NCBI GenBank assembly: GCA_027475525.1
Contig: JAMWFC010000091.1
Span: 124,001 to 188,000 of the forward strand
Reading direction: 5' to 3'
Source of the DNA: Macrolepiota albuminosa
Lineage: Eukaryota; Basidiomycota; Agaricomycetes; Agaricales; Agaricaceae
DNA length: 64,000 nucleotides
Under the pieces are notes generated by a model. It saw only the letters and a list, made by a program, of their open reading frames with translations. It was not told where the DNA came from and did no database searches. The translations under genes and the position numbers were made by a program. Of this stretch, positions 40,507 to 51,049 are shown one piece after another. The first letter of the stretch is position 1; each line of letters starts with the position of its first letter.

Positions 40507-40715
40507 AGAAATGGTACGGTTGAGGATAAACCTGAGGAAAGTCTGGCGAAAGCGCGAAATGCTCTATATACTTACCATTTACAACATCACATGATCGCGT
40601 TACATGGCGAGGTATGATGTCATTGGGGCGCAAAGTTCACCAACATTTCAGGGTCATTATAATCATAAGAACTCTGAAAAATATGAACTTTGGGTGTCGC
40701 CTTGAGAGGATATTA
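40507..40715. promoter_or_regulatory. Copy B shared promoter, left part
   Basis: Matches the promoter of copy A closely and ends with TATTA at 40711-40715, the target-site duplication of the solo LTR. Confidence 0.6.
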
Positions 40716-40813
40716 TGTTAGAATCTAGACAGTCACACTTGTAATTCCCGGAGGACCTAGTAATATAACACGTAAGTTAATTCCTCAGATCGTGTCAACG
40801 GACTTTATTGGTG

Positions 40814-40853
40814 AATACCTAGTAATATAACACGTAAGTTAATTCTAGGTATT
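40814..40853. repeat. Solo LTR hairpin 1
   Basis: AATACCTAG (40814-40822) pairs with CTAGGTATT (40845-40853), a perfect 9-bp stem. The left arm plus loop (40817-40844) is an exact copy of 40755-40782. Confidence 0.9.
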
Positions 40854-40894
40854 CTGATCAGTATGCGTATTCGTATGTAGGTAGCGTAGAAAAC

Positions 40895-40928
40895 GTACCC
40901 TCAGATCGTGTCAACGGACTGAGGGTAC
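40895..40928. repeat. Solo LTR hairpin 2
   Basis: GTACCCTCAG (40895-40904) pairs with CTGAGGGTAC (40919-40928), a perfect 10-bp stem. Bases 40899-40920 repeat 40783-40804 exactly. Confidence 0.92.
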
Positions 40929-41058
40929 TGGATGTATGTAGGTGGTTAATATATGTACGGTGTAACAAAGCAGTCGATGGCAAAGCGGTCAGTGGCCACT
41001 TTGGCCCTGGCATCGTGGCTGTGGTATTTTCTCTCGTCACAATATCACATCGCCAACA

Positions 41059-41093
41059 TATTACGTACTCAGCAAAATTCGGTCGTGGTCATG
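41059..41093. other. Copy B promoter sliver between two insertions
   Basis: Thirty-five bases matching copy A between the solo LTR and element G3. They begin with the TSD of the solo LTR (TATTA) and end with that of G3 (TCATG). Confidence 0.9.
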
Positions 41094-41306
41094 TGTAACG
41101 TTAGACCACCTGATTAGGCAGAGTAAGGTCACACTTAGAGTCTTGCGGTAAGAACTGGTTTAAGTCCTCGTGTTGCAAAAGCTAGCTACCTCTACAATAC
41201 AAGTAGCTTTAAATACTCCTCGGGGCGCCCCGGGTCGGATCCCCAGGAGGAGTGAAGTTTTCAGGAGAAAGGATTAGGAGTATGACGTAGTCACGCTCGC
41301 ACTACA
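41094..41306 (-). repeat. G3 3' LTR (213 bp)
   Basis: Plus strand starts TGTAACG and ends CTACA. It contains TTTAAATACTC (TATA-like on the minus strand) next to a G/C palindrome CGGGGCGCCCCG. Confidence 0.95.
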
Positions 41307-41414
41307 TACGCCCTCCAAGTCGAATACTGGTAGACGGCTTCCAGAGCCAAATAAAGTAATAAGTCGAGTAGGGTAGAATCAGAATACTTTTGGGAATGGG
41401 CTTCCTTGCCCCTT

Positions 41415-43088
41415 TTACTCGTTCTGCTTCTCCGGTTCCTTTGGTGATTCGGGGAAGTCCTCCAATTCGCTGTCTGCGTCCAGGTCGTCAGGTGGAACCA
41501 CCTCCGCCGGGGGGTCTACCTCCATAGCCGAGTCTTCCTTGCGGGTCTCCTTGACGGCCTTTTCTTTTCCCTTTCCGTTACTGGGGCGAGCTGGACCCTC
41601 GGTAGATACAGGGGTACGCTTGGTCAGGTACAACCCAGGCCGCTTATCCCGTCGTGGCGTCGATGGTCCCGCCACGGCTGAGTGATGTTCGTGAATACCG
41701 TGGCTCCTGTCTGCGATAGGGCTGGCCTGAGGACGAGTCTGAGCATAAGGACTCCGTGTCGCCGTCTGTCGAGCATGAAACTGTTTGATACGTTGGACCC
41801 GCTGTCCAGAGGGGGCCCGCCAAGCTTGAACGGCATCTTCCACCGTCTGTTTGTCCACATTGCCCTGATTAGTGATGAATCCCAGAGTGACTAAGAGCTC
41901 CAGGCATGGGTCGGTGAAGGTGGAGGGCAGGAATCTGGGCGGAAATAGTTTATTAACCTTTTCCCATCCCTTTTGTTCTTCGCTATAGACTGTCAAGCGG
42001 TATTGGCATTCCTCAACGGGGTCTGCCAAGTTGAGGATTTCGGCAAAGGTCTGATACCCCAGAGGCATAGGGCTAGTCGGCCGGCCTCTCATTTGGCGTA
42101 CTTCTAAGTTGAAAGCCAATAACAGCTGGATGTGGAGAGGGTGGGCGCTGAAGTTCTGGCCGGGGTTCTCGGGGTCGTGGATGGTGACGATCCCAGTGGA
42201 TGAGTCGATTGAGATGAAGGGATGCTGGTCGCCGGTCCCCTTTCCTGGATGCCTGGCCGAGTTCGGGTTCCCCATGAGAGTGAATGGAGAGAAGGAGTAC
42301 TTGTTGCGATTGGAAGTAAATGTTGGACTGGGTGATGGGAGTAGGTGAGCGCTTTTACAAGTGCCCAGGAGGTCAGTTGGGTCGTAATCAGTGTCCCAAT
42401 CCTCCTTATATACCTGGGCTCCCAGGCACCCCAGGAAAATTTGCGGATCCTCCTGAGGAGGCTGTCTGGTCCCGATCTCGATCAGTTCTTCGATTTTCTC
42501 GTGTCCCAACAACTCCAGGTATGGTACTAACAGGTTAAGGTCCCTCACCTGTTTGTAAGTCATCCAGGACTTGTTGCCTGCCTTCCATAGCACTTCAAAT
42601 AGAGCGTTAGTGCGCAATCCTCGCTCTGCTGCCCATTCCTGGGCCTCCGGCTCAACTACTTGTTCATCCAATCAGCCAGGGAATAATTGATCATCATTGG
42701 GCCAGTGGATCCGTAACAAGGCAGCATGAAAAACGTCATGGATGCCCCGTCGTTTCATATTGTTTGAGATCTCCACTCGGAAGGAGCAGTTTTCGAAGTC
42801 TTCACTGATCCTATATGGACCCTCATATTTGGGAATGAGTTTTCTGGGAAATCCTTTAGGGTAGTTGAAGTTTTTCGTTGATACATACACCATGTCATCT
42901 ATTGTGAAGGGAGCTACCTGTCTCCTTTGATTGGCATTGCGTGTCTGTTTTATCCTGGCAGCCAGGATACAATCGTGAGCTGCTATCAAGGCTAGTTTCA
43001 ATCTTTGGGCATATACCCTTACTCCCGGGAATTCATCCGTTTTAGCATTATCCCATACCATTGGTTGGGGAAGTCTTCCTGAATTCAA
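41415..43088 (-). pseudogene. G3 pol C-terminus: integrase end, chromodomain-like part, long tail
   Basis: Same frame as the rest of G3 pol. 43088-42675 is the end of the integrase module (TGYSPFFLNSGR begins just before it; PKYEGPYRI is the GPY/F motif). A TGA at 42672-42674 follows. Then a chromodomain-like segment (EWAAERGL, ALFEVLWKAGNKSW) occupies about 42640-42510. The remaining 350 or so residues have no counterpart in the standard layout. They include an ordered-looking part (FISIDSSTGIVTIHDPENPG; YRLTVYSEEQKGW) and a Lys/Glu/Pro-rich acidic end. The tail might be a separate accessory domain fused to pol. Confidence 0.75.
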
Positions 43089-43118
43089 AAAGAAGGGGGA
43101 GTATCCAGTACTCTCCGA

Positions 43119-46100
43119 TCATGCTGAGTTGATTGCGAATTCTATAGCAGGTAGTTTTGTTACCCAATCCTTGTGTCTAGTCCCCACACATTGCCTGATC
43201 ATTTGTACAATGGTGCAATTAGCTCGTTCCGTTGAGCCATCTGATTGGGGATGGTACGCTGACGACATCCTCAACTGTGTTCCGATTAATTCATGCAAGT
43301 GGGTCCAAAAGGTACTTGTAAAATATGAATCCCTATCACTAACAATTGCCCTGGGCAGCCCATGGTGTTTGTACACCTCCGAGAATACAAGTTCGGCCAC
43401 TTGTTTGGCGGTGTAGGTGGTTCGGCTTGGTACTAGGTGTACCATCGAAGTGAGTAAGTCAATGATGACAGTAATGGAGTCGTACGACCCATCCCTATCT
43501 TTTGTTTCAGGTAACGGGCCTACAAAGTCTATTCCTATCACTTCCCAGGGGGAAGTAGGAACCTTTAGTGGCTGTAGTAGTCCATAAGGTTTGTGGTTGG
43601 AATACTTGTTTCGGTTACAAGTAGTGCATGTGTTACAATATTCTTGTACGTCATGAGCCATGGTTTTCCACCAGACATGGTCATGTAGGTAGAGCAGTGT
43701 CTTCCTGGGTCCCAAATGGGCCAGAAGCAGATGTGCCTCTGAGATTACGATCTCTCTAGCGCTCCGTCCCCGTATGATAATGGCTGGTATGCATAGCAGC
43801 TTCTTCCCTTCAGACTTCAAGTAAATGACCCCATCCTTGGTTACTTCAAAGTTCTTATACTCCTTCGGTATTTCCAGGATTTCCTGGAACAGTTTATCTT
43901 CCTTATATCGCCCCTTACAGGCCGCTATCACGTCTATGGGTTCTTTGCCCATTTTTAGCAATTCCTCTAACGTGAGAGGAGTTAGATCTTCTAAGCCCAT
44001 CAATAGCTTCTGAGACCTTTCTGCCAGAGCCTCGTCGTTAAATCTCTCCCGTTGCTCCGTAGTGGACTCCTGGCTCTCAGCTGTCAGCAGGTCTTGGTCT
44101 TCTGATCCAGTCAATCTGTCATTAGGTAACACTGGCTTCTTTCGCACTGGCAGTTTGATAGTTAGCCTTTTTTCTTTTAGTTCTCCTTCCGTGTGGTCTG
44201 GGGTTGTGTCTGCAGGTTCTGCCTGCTCCCCCCCCTCGTTTCGTTCTCCTGGGCCTCTCAGGACGAAATGTGGCACCACCCTTGCAGCAAATTCCTTCGC
44301 TCTTTCTGGCCTGCCTGTCTCCGCAGGCAGCACCACCCGGCTCCGAGCAGTTTTCCTTGTTGCCTTCGCGGCCCCGTCTGGAGTCGTCTCTGTCCTCTCT
44401 TTAGTCAGCCAGTTGCTCCCGCCCTCCGAGCCAACCAGCACAGGCATTGTGATGAGGTGCCTATCCAGAGAATTGTTGTCTACCATGTCGAAATAAGTGT
44501 ATTCACTCCTTGACCGGATGGTGCCCAGCCGGTCGTTGGAGTATAGTCGTGACAGAGAGTCCAACAGGATGTTCTCCACCCCTGGCATGTAAATTATCTC
44601 AAAGTCGAATTCCGCTATCTTCTCAATCCATCGTGCCTGTCGTCCTGACAGATTCTTCTGACCCACCAAGTGGATCAACCCTTTGTGGTCCGTGTACCAC
44701 CGAAATCTCACGCCCTGTAAAATGTCCCTGTGGCACAGCATGGTCTCTACTCCTGCCAGCATCTCGATTTTGTGCACCGGGTAATTCTGCTGTGCAGAAT
44801 TAAGCTTCGCTGAATAAAAGGCAGCCACCTTGGCGGTCTTCCAGTCTTCACCCTGACTCACGACACCAGCAATCCCGGTGATACAGCCGTCCGTCACCAT
44901 ATTGACTGGTGGCGCACCCGGCCCATAATCCAGGGGCTTACGATGATGCTCCCTGCATATAGATGCAAGTCGCTTCACATCCTTGAATGCCCTCTGGTGC
45001 GTATACTCCCACCTGAAGGGCACCATGTCCCCTGTCAGAGTGTGCAATATGCCCATTGGGATTCGTACCCTATCAATATCCTCAGCCAGGTACCCTGCGG
45101 CTCCCAGGAACCCCCTCAGCAAGTCGCGATTGGTTGGTACCTTCCAACGGACAAGCGCATCCACCTTGTCCGGGTCCATCCTGATGCCTTCCTCATCCAC
45201 CATGCGGCCCAATACCTTCATTTCCCGACACAAAAAATGTAATTTGTGGGCACTGAGGTATAGTTTTTCCTTTTTCAGAATATCCAGCACTAACTTTACA
45301 TGTCGCACATGGTCTTCCAGACTGTTCGAGTAGATAATAATGTCATCCAGATAGACATCCATGAACACCCCAAGATAGGCCGCAAATAAGTGGTTCATCA
45401 ATGCCTGGTACGTCGTGGGGGCATTACAGTCCCCTTGCTGGATGACGTGACTAACCAGGGTACCATCCGGCGTTGTCATAGCTGTCCGGGGGACGTGGTC
45501 AGGTTGCACCCGAATTTGTTTGTACGCATCCTGTCCATCTATGATGGATCGATATTTGGCCCGGGCAGCCCGTCGGAGGATTCCCTCCATATCCGGCAGA
45601 GGAGAAGACTTCTTGTGGGTATTAGCATTTCTCGCCCTTAAATCACTGACTATTCGAAGCCAGGGCGGTTCCCCTGCCTTCCCCAATTTCTTTAGAAACA
45701 TCATTGGCACTGCGTTTCCTGCTGTGGTAACTTCCCACCGCCCAGTCTGTATGTAAGCCGCTTGCTTTGCATTCCACTGGGGCTTTAAGGCCTCCGGGCA
45801 TCTAGATGGGCGCCACGGGTAGATTTTTTCAGGATCTACCAAGGGTATCTCATGGTTTATCGCTCGTAAGGGCGGCAGTGGCGTCTCTCCCACTGTCTGG
45901 CAAAGAGGGGATGCGTACTCTCGTAGCTCTTCCCTGATCTTTGCCAGGCTGTTCTCATACAATTCAACAGCCCTAGAAGCCAGGCGGGCAACCGCTGCCC
46001 CCTCCTCCAAAGGCACGGCTGTCAGGGCCCCCACCAGCACCTGTGCTGGGTTCAGGCCGAAGGTCACCTTATGCTGGTAAATCCACGGAGTCCCCAATAT

Positions 46101-47477
46101 CATGTCATAGCCCTGTAAGTTCACGACGTCAAAATATTGGGGTTCCGCAATCTGCTGATACTGTAATCTAGCTGTGGCTCCATAGTTTATTCGCGACCTG
46201 GAGCCCTGCACCGCTGGCTGGACTGGCACCGGTTCACTCAGCTCAATTCTGCTGAGTTTCAGCTGCTCAACTACCGTAGTCAATACGAAATCTCCCAAGG
46301 ATCCCGAGTCCAACAAGGCCTGGACTGGGTGGCCATCAAGTTTCACTACGATGACCAGCGGCTTTGGAACGTGGCGGCCCACATCTCTTTTTTGGGACTG
46401 GTTACGCTGCAGGGCGGGGTATGTGCCCCTCTCCACCTGCTGACCACACAGGCTCAGGACAGAGACCCCTCGGTCGTCCCCCTCTTGGTCCTGAGCCTCC
46501 CACCCCGGAGGCCACAGACTGTCGCCCTCCAGGTCGTCCCTTCTTGTGCTTCGACGCCGTTCTTCCCGGGCCAATTGCTTGGCGTACCAGTTGCAGATGT
46601 CAAACCGACAGTTAAGTAAGTGCTTCTCCTCAATTGGGGCACTAAACTGAAGCATTGTATCCCTGACAGTCCACATCTCGGCCATGTCTCTGTCCAACCA
46701 GAATCTTTTTCTATTGTGTGGAGCTTCTTCTATTGCCGGGGTACAGTATGGAGACCCGAGCTGTAATACTTTTGTGGCGTTCCAGATCCCCATGTCCTTG
46801 GCTAGTGTGATGCGATAACGGTTCAGATCGAGGATGGGCACCCCCGTCCATTCCTGGCACATTAGGGCGTACCACCTCCCGGCCTCAAACCCCAGAGAAG
46901 CCACTTGCAGGATCGGGATCAGCAGTTCTCAGCCCCATACATGGTCCCACAGGCATAACTTCCCTCCGGCTATCTCGTAAGAGAAGAACCTCCACCCTTT
47001 AAACTAAAGGACGTTGGCAGGGTCCCCAGGGTAGGGCTGCATGAGCTCGAGCAAAAAGTCCAGCTTACGTGCGGGTGCTGAGCCCAAGTTCCTGGGTCTC
47101 CCAAATTCTCTTTCCTCTCTCCATACTAGGCTGACCTTCTCATCCGAGTTTCTCACTGCAAACGGGTAGGACCCATTTACAAAGTTCCTGCAGTTGGACC
47201 CTTTGGCCTCAACCGTCGATACCTCTGTTGAACCTGGGGCTCCCTCTTCCATGGATGAGTTCTCGGTGCCGTATGATATCATTCCAACTAATAATCCCTC
47301 AGTCGTCTTTCCCAAGGCCTCTTCTCTGAGCCTTTCGGCCTCCCACAGGTCTATCCACACACTGTAGGAGTTCAGCCCAGGGGGTTTCCCTGGAGTTGAT
47401 GAAGCAGCGGACTGGTTCTTTGGGCAGTTACGAGCCAGGTGGCCGGTCTCCCCACACTTGAAGCACCGCCCCTGGGC
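43119..47477 (-). pseudogene. G3 zinc knuckle, protease, RT, RNase H, integrase
   Basis: One frame with stops at 47004-47006, 46929-46931 and 43119-43121. It opens with a canonical zinc knuckle CFKCGETGHLARNC (about 47420-47465). Protease: ALLDSGSLGDFV (about 46280-46320). RT: MDVYLDDIIIYSNS (YLDD near 45340-45356). RNase H: TDHKGLIHL and LSRLYSND. Integrase: HLGPRKTL and CNTCTTC zinc residues, VIGIDFVGPLP (first Asp), IVSDRDSYF (second Asp), AYHPQSDGSTERAN (Glu). All catalytic residues are present, so the frame was functional until the stops arose. TAG at 47006 and the TGA codons are each one C-to-T change from Gln or Arg codons. Confidence 0.92.
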
Positions 47478-49407
47478 TCAGTATTCTGCCTCCTCCTCTT
47501 TGGTCAGTCTCTTTGGCTCCTCCAGCGGGGGCCTTTTCTTATGCGGTCTCTTCTTTCCATTCTTAGGGTCCTTCAGTCTCGAGGTGCCGCCCTTGGCCGA
47601 GTACTGAAGGGAGGTGTTTGTTTTCTTTCCTACGCCCAAGGGGGAGTCACTCCTTTTCTGTCCTGAGTTACTTCCTTGGTGTTTTCTATTTGAGTTTCTT
47701 TCGCCGGGGTTCTGCCCCTCTCTACGGAAGTTCATGGTTGATCCCTCTCCGAACTCTAGGTCAATTGATTCGGCCATTTCAATGAACTCAGCTTTTTGTA
47801 CCACTTTCCTCCACTTGGAGTTCTCAGGGTTCAAGCCGGCTCAGTACAGCTCCTTTTAAATAGACGGCCTAAACCCATTAAACAATTTGACGACTTTCTC
47901 CTTACGGTTCGTGGATTCCACAATCGTGAATAGCTCTTGTAGCTCTCCGACGTAGTCTCTAACAGTCCATTTTCCTTGGCGTAAATTCTGAAGCTTATTA
48001 CGCTGTTTATTTCGGTAGTTAATTGGAAAGCATTCGTTGAACAGTCCCTTCAAGAATTTCTCCAAGGCCCATTCCTCTGGTGCCCGCAATGCTTCCCGGG
48101 AATAAAAGGTCCATGCCCTCCTGGTTAGGAACTCCGAAACCACCAATACTTGGTGTTCCTTTTCCACTAGCCCGTATCTTACATAGGAAGTACAGTGGGT
48201 CATGAACTGTAAAAAAGCCTGTAGATCTGGCAACCCATTGTACTTCGCGGGGGGGGGGGTCGGGCGAATTATTGACTTATTCTTCCTTACTTCCCTCCGT
48301 TTTATCCTTTTCTTAGGTTTACATCTAGTTTTTCCCGTCTCCTCACCACTGGAAGACGAACTGTCTGAATAGTCCAATGAGTCGTCCTCACTCGACAAAT
48401 AAGGATCGGAGTCATCTTCTGAGCTCGAACCATCCGGGGAGGTTGGTGGCGTTGCGTCCGATGCCTCCGACAGCTCAGTATCGGTATCCTCCCTGATGCG
48501 CTCAAATGCCTGGCCCAGGGCACTTCCCTTCGTTACCTGGGACAGGGGCCTCATTTCCTGGCCCAATCCAGGCCTTGTACGGCCCCGATCTCTGCTTTCT
48601 CTCGTTCTCTCAGTGATTTGGCTGATCATATTCTGCAATTTCGGGGAGATCGGTTCAGATGTGGCGCGCCTGTTTTGCTTCTTTGCCCGCTCACTCCTTT
48701 TTATTTCTTTCTGCAGCCGTCGGATGTCTCTATCCAGATTTCTTTTCTGGCGCAATCGTTCCCGGAGCTCGTCCTGGGTAGGGGTTTGAGTTGCTTCTCC
48801 GGGTGGGGCCAGTGGCCCGTCTTCTGACTCAAGTCTTACGTTTGGGTTTCCACCCGGTATGTGGCTGAGTCTCGACTTCCCTACGATACTTGCGCTAGCG
48901 GGTTGGGCAGTCTGTGCCCCCCCCATTCTGGGCAGTTTCCTGCCTTGCCTGTTCCATATGATCGGTTCGCTGCTCCGATTGAGGTCCCGGTGAGCGGTGA
49001 TCATTGTTTCTAATTTCTACAGGCTTAGGAGGTAACAGAGTCTCTGCTATACTATCCTCCTCTCCTGACGATGCACTGGCCGGTGCCTCGTCCTGGTTTT
49101 CTTCGATGGTCGTTTGAAATGACGTCTCCAAGTCGATCTCAGTAAGGGAGGACTCTGCCGAGGCAGGTTCCTGAGACTCGTTCGCCGGAGCTGACAACGA
49201 AGGGGCGGCTGCCGGTGCAGGACCCTGTTCACTCATCCCCCCTTCACGGCTCTTGTCCCGCTGTGGCCTCAGGGCACTCGCGGGCTTAGATGTGTGAGGT
49301 GGTGTCGCACTCTGTGCACTCCCCCTTCCTCCCACCAATCCAGGGGGTTTTTTGGTGACCGGGGCAGTCGTTGCCCTCGGTCGGAGACTATATCTACCAG
49401 AATCCAT
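47478..49407 (-). pseudogene. G3 Gag
   Basis: Gag starts at MDSGRYSLRPRA (49407), runs to a G8 run at about 48917-48924 (C8 on the plus strand) and there must shift by one base to enter the main frame (49004 onward). The main frame has a charged coiled-coil-like segment (LRERLRQKRNLDRDIRRLQK), a Ser/Asp-rich stretch and the capsid-like part RRAWTFYSREALRAPEEWAL, GLFNECFPINYRNK and VRDYVGELQELFTIV. Stops at 47856-47858 (TAA), 47841-47843 and 47478-47480 (TGA) cut it before the zinc knuckle. The homopolymer shift could be a true mutation or an assembly error. Confidence 0.85.
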
Positions 49408-49533
49408 TTCAGTAACTTTCGGTCGCAGGCTGACTCACTACTAGGACGTTCACGGTTGATCAGACCGAGCAAGGCCCACAGTTTGCGAGTCGTGGTTGTT
49501 CTTGGTGTTTAGGACTTGTAGAAGTTCAAAATA

Positions 49534-49746
49534 TGTAACGTTAGACCACCTGATTAGGCAGAGTAAGGTCACACTTAGAGTCTTGCGGTAAGAACTGGTT
49601 TAAGTCCTCGTGTTGCAAAAGCTAGCTACCTCTACAATACAAGTAGCTTTAAATACTCCTCGGGGCGCCCCGGGTCGGATCCCCAGGAGGAGTGAAGTTT
49701 TCAGGAGAAAGGATTAGGAGTATGACGTAGTCACGCTCACGCTACA
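49534..49746 (-). repeat. G3 5' LTR (213 bp)
   Basis: Near-identical to 41094-41306 and followed by the TSD TCATG. Being the 5' LTR of a minus-strand element, it points away from the 239-aa gene that starts 37 bp further on. Confidence 0.95.
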
Positions 49747-49782
49747 TCATGTGATAACCACCTTTTCAGTTCTCGTCCAAGA

Positions 49783-50502
49783 ATGTCCAAAAGAGCTACC
49801 AATTTTCTCTGCGCAGTATTTGTCGTAGCCTTCGTCATGTCCAGGCTGGATCCTTTCAAGAACTTCGTTATCGATGCTTCCTGTGTTCAAGCCATTGCTC
49901 CTCTGGCGTTCCGCCCAACTGTAGGCCGGCACCCCAAAGCCCCCATGGTTTCGGACGTCTACAGAAGTGAAGATAACTCTGTCTCATCACCATTCAATCC
50001 CGCCAAGCTCGAACTCAAAGAAGAATTCTGCGCCGTCATCAAAATGGTCGAACCTGACGAAGCTCAAGGACCCCATTGCCTGGACAACTATAACGATGAA
50101 ATACGAGCATACCTTCAAGCTGTAGTATATGATGCGAAGAAGAAACATCGAATGATCTCAGCAAACTCCAACGTCGTCTTCAGTACTCAGGGGACTCTTA
50201 TCGAGGACGTTCAAAAGTTTATCCGACCATTAGAAGAGTGGAATCGCTCTAGCCCTGGTTTCTTCATGATGTTCAGTCTCGTGCCCTTAGTTTGTCTGTT
50301 CCTATGGAACGCGTTCGCCTCATCTGCTGCCGACAATGAACCGCTTAATCAGGATCAGCCCAGTATGCTCCATAGCAATGATATCAAGCAAGATCCCCTC
50401 ATAGTAATTAAGCTTGAGGAAGAGGAAGAGGAGGAGGTCGTTCGACTGCTCACATTCGGACCCTTTCTGAGGCAGGTCATCAAAGTGGAGGACCCAAATT
50501 AG
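49783..50502 (+). CDS. Small two-pass membrane protein, copy B (239 aa)
   Basis: Same protein as 26431-27153 with roughly 15-20 substitutions and one residue fewer (GPHCLDN against GPPCCLDN). The ORF is intact: N-terminal hydrophobic segment, soluble middle, second hydrophobic segment FFMMFSLVPLVCLFLW and acidic seven-Glu tail. Its native promoter has been split by the solo LTR and G3, whose LTR ends 36 bp upstream of the ATG. The gene is therefore either silent or driven from the LTR. Retention of the frame despite scattered replacements suggests either recent duplication or selection. Confidence 0.7.
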   Translation: MSKRATNFLCAVFVVAFVMSRLDPFKNFVIDASCVQAIAPLAFRPTVGRHPKAPMVSDVYRSEDNSVSSPFNPAKLELKEEFCAVIKMVEPDEAQGPHCLDNYNDEIRAYLQAVVYDAKKKHRMISANSNVVFSTQGTLIEDVQKFIRPLEEWNRSSPGFFMMFSLVPLVCLFLWNAFASSAADNEPLNQDQPSMLHSNDIKQDPLIVIKLEEEEEEEVVRLLTFGPFLRQVIKVEDPN

Positions 50503-50597
50503 CTTTGTGTCATAGTTTGCAGCGAGTTTGTGAGGTACAGTTGGTAAGCCTCGACGTCGTTGAATTTTCTCTGTCAGTCCTAATCTTGGTTATGTAT

Positions 50598-51049
50598 AAT
50601 AACAAAGAGACCTCGTGTGATCTTCCTTTGATCGGGTACTTTTGGAGGACATTAATTTTTTTTCTTTATGATGTCGGTTTACGGGAACTCTGGGTTTACT
50701 TGCAACACATTCTCCTCGTTCAATCTAAAGATACTGTTATCTCTACGTCAACATATTCATTCCAACTCCTTCCATCCTTGTAATGTTAGCGGTAAGACGT
50801 CCTCATCTGGATTTGTGAAGCGGGTGCCTTGACTTGATTTGGTGTAATGAGCCACTGGTAAATACAATAGAATTGAAATTGGCAACAACTTACATCTAAC
50901 ATAAACTGAATACCAAGAAGTTTCCTTTCTCTCAACTCAGGGTCTTGTGAAATAAATCTTGATGTGATTGCCTACCCTGGGTACAAGGAATGTCTTATTG
51001 CAGGGGAGAACAAATGGCATTGTTATCTGCATTCTTAGATATTCAATAT
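50598..51049. other. Spacer without recognised gene
   Basis: Beyond the end of the duplication. Short ORFs only; the last part may already be decayed gypsy sequence leading to the RT fragment. Confidence 0.4.

Larger units (their letters stand above)
40716..41058 (-). mobile_element. Copia-type solo LTR (343 bp)
   Basis: Begins TGTTAG and ends CCAACA. It is flanked by TATTA on both sides (40711-40715, 41059-41063), and removal restores the sequence of copy A exactly. Internally it repeats the design of the C2 LTR: two tandem modules (40755-40782, 40783-40804) recur as hairpins at 40814-40853 and 40895-40928. Orientation is assigned by comparison with C2, whose coding strand is minus. Confidence 0.9.
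41094..49746 (-). mobile_element. Ty3/gypsy LTR retrotransposon G3
   Basis: An 8.65-kb minus-strand element with 213-bp LTRs (41094-41306 and 49534-49746) and target-site duplication TCATG (41089-41093, 49747-49751). Removing it rebuilds the upstream region of the 239-aa gene as in copy A. The LTRs differ by about two bases near one end (GCA against ACG), so insertion is recent. The coding region is one frame with seven stops plus one frameshift, so the copy is not autonomous. A purine run (TTGGAGGGCGTA) precedes the 3' LTR on the minus strand; the primer-binding site was not assigned. Confidence 0.95.

Noticed and set aside
40755..40844. GTAAGT in the LTR modules as duplicated splice donors
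   Set aside because: The motif is on the strand opposite to the inferred coding strand of the copia elements, so it would not lie in the element RNA; no acceptor or exon could be linked.
48240..48262. G10 run in G3 gag as a frameshift site
   Set aside because: The main frame reads through it without a change; only the C8 run near 48920 separates frames.
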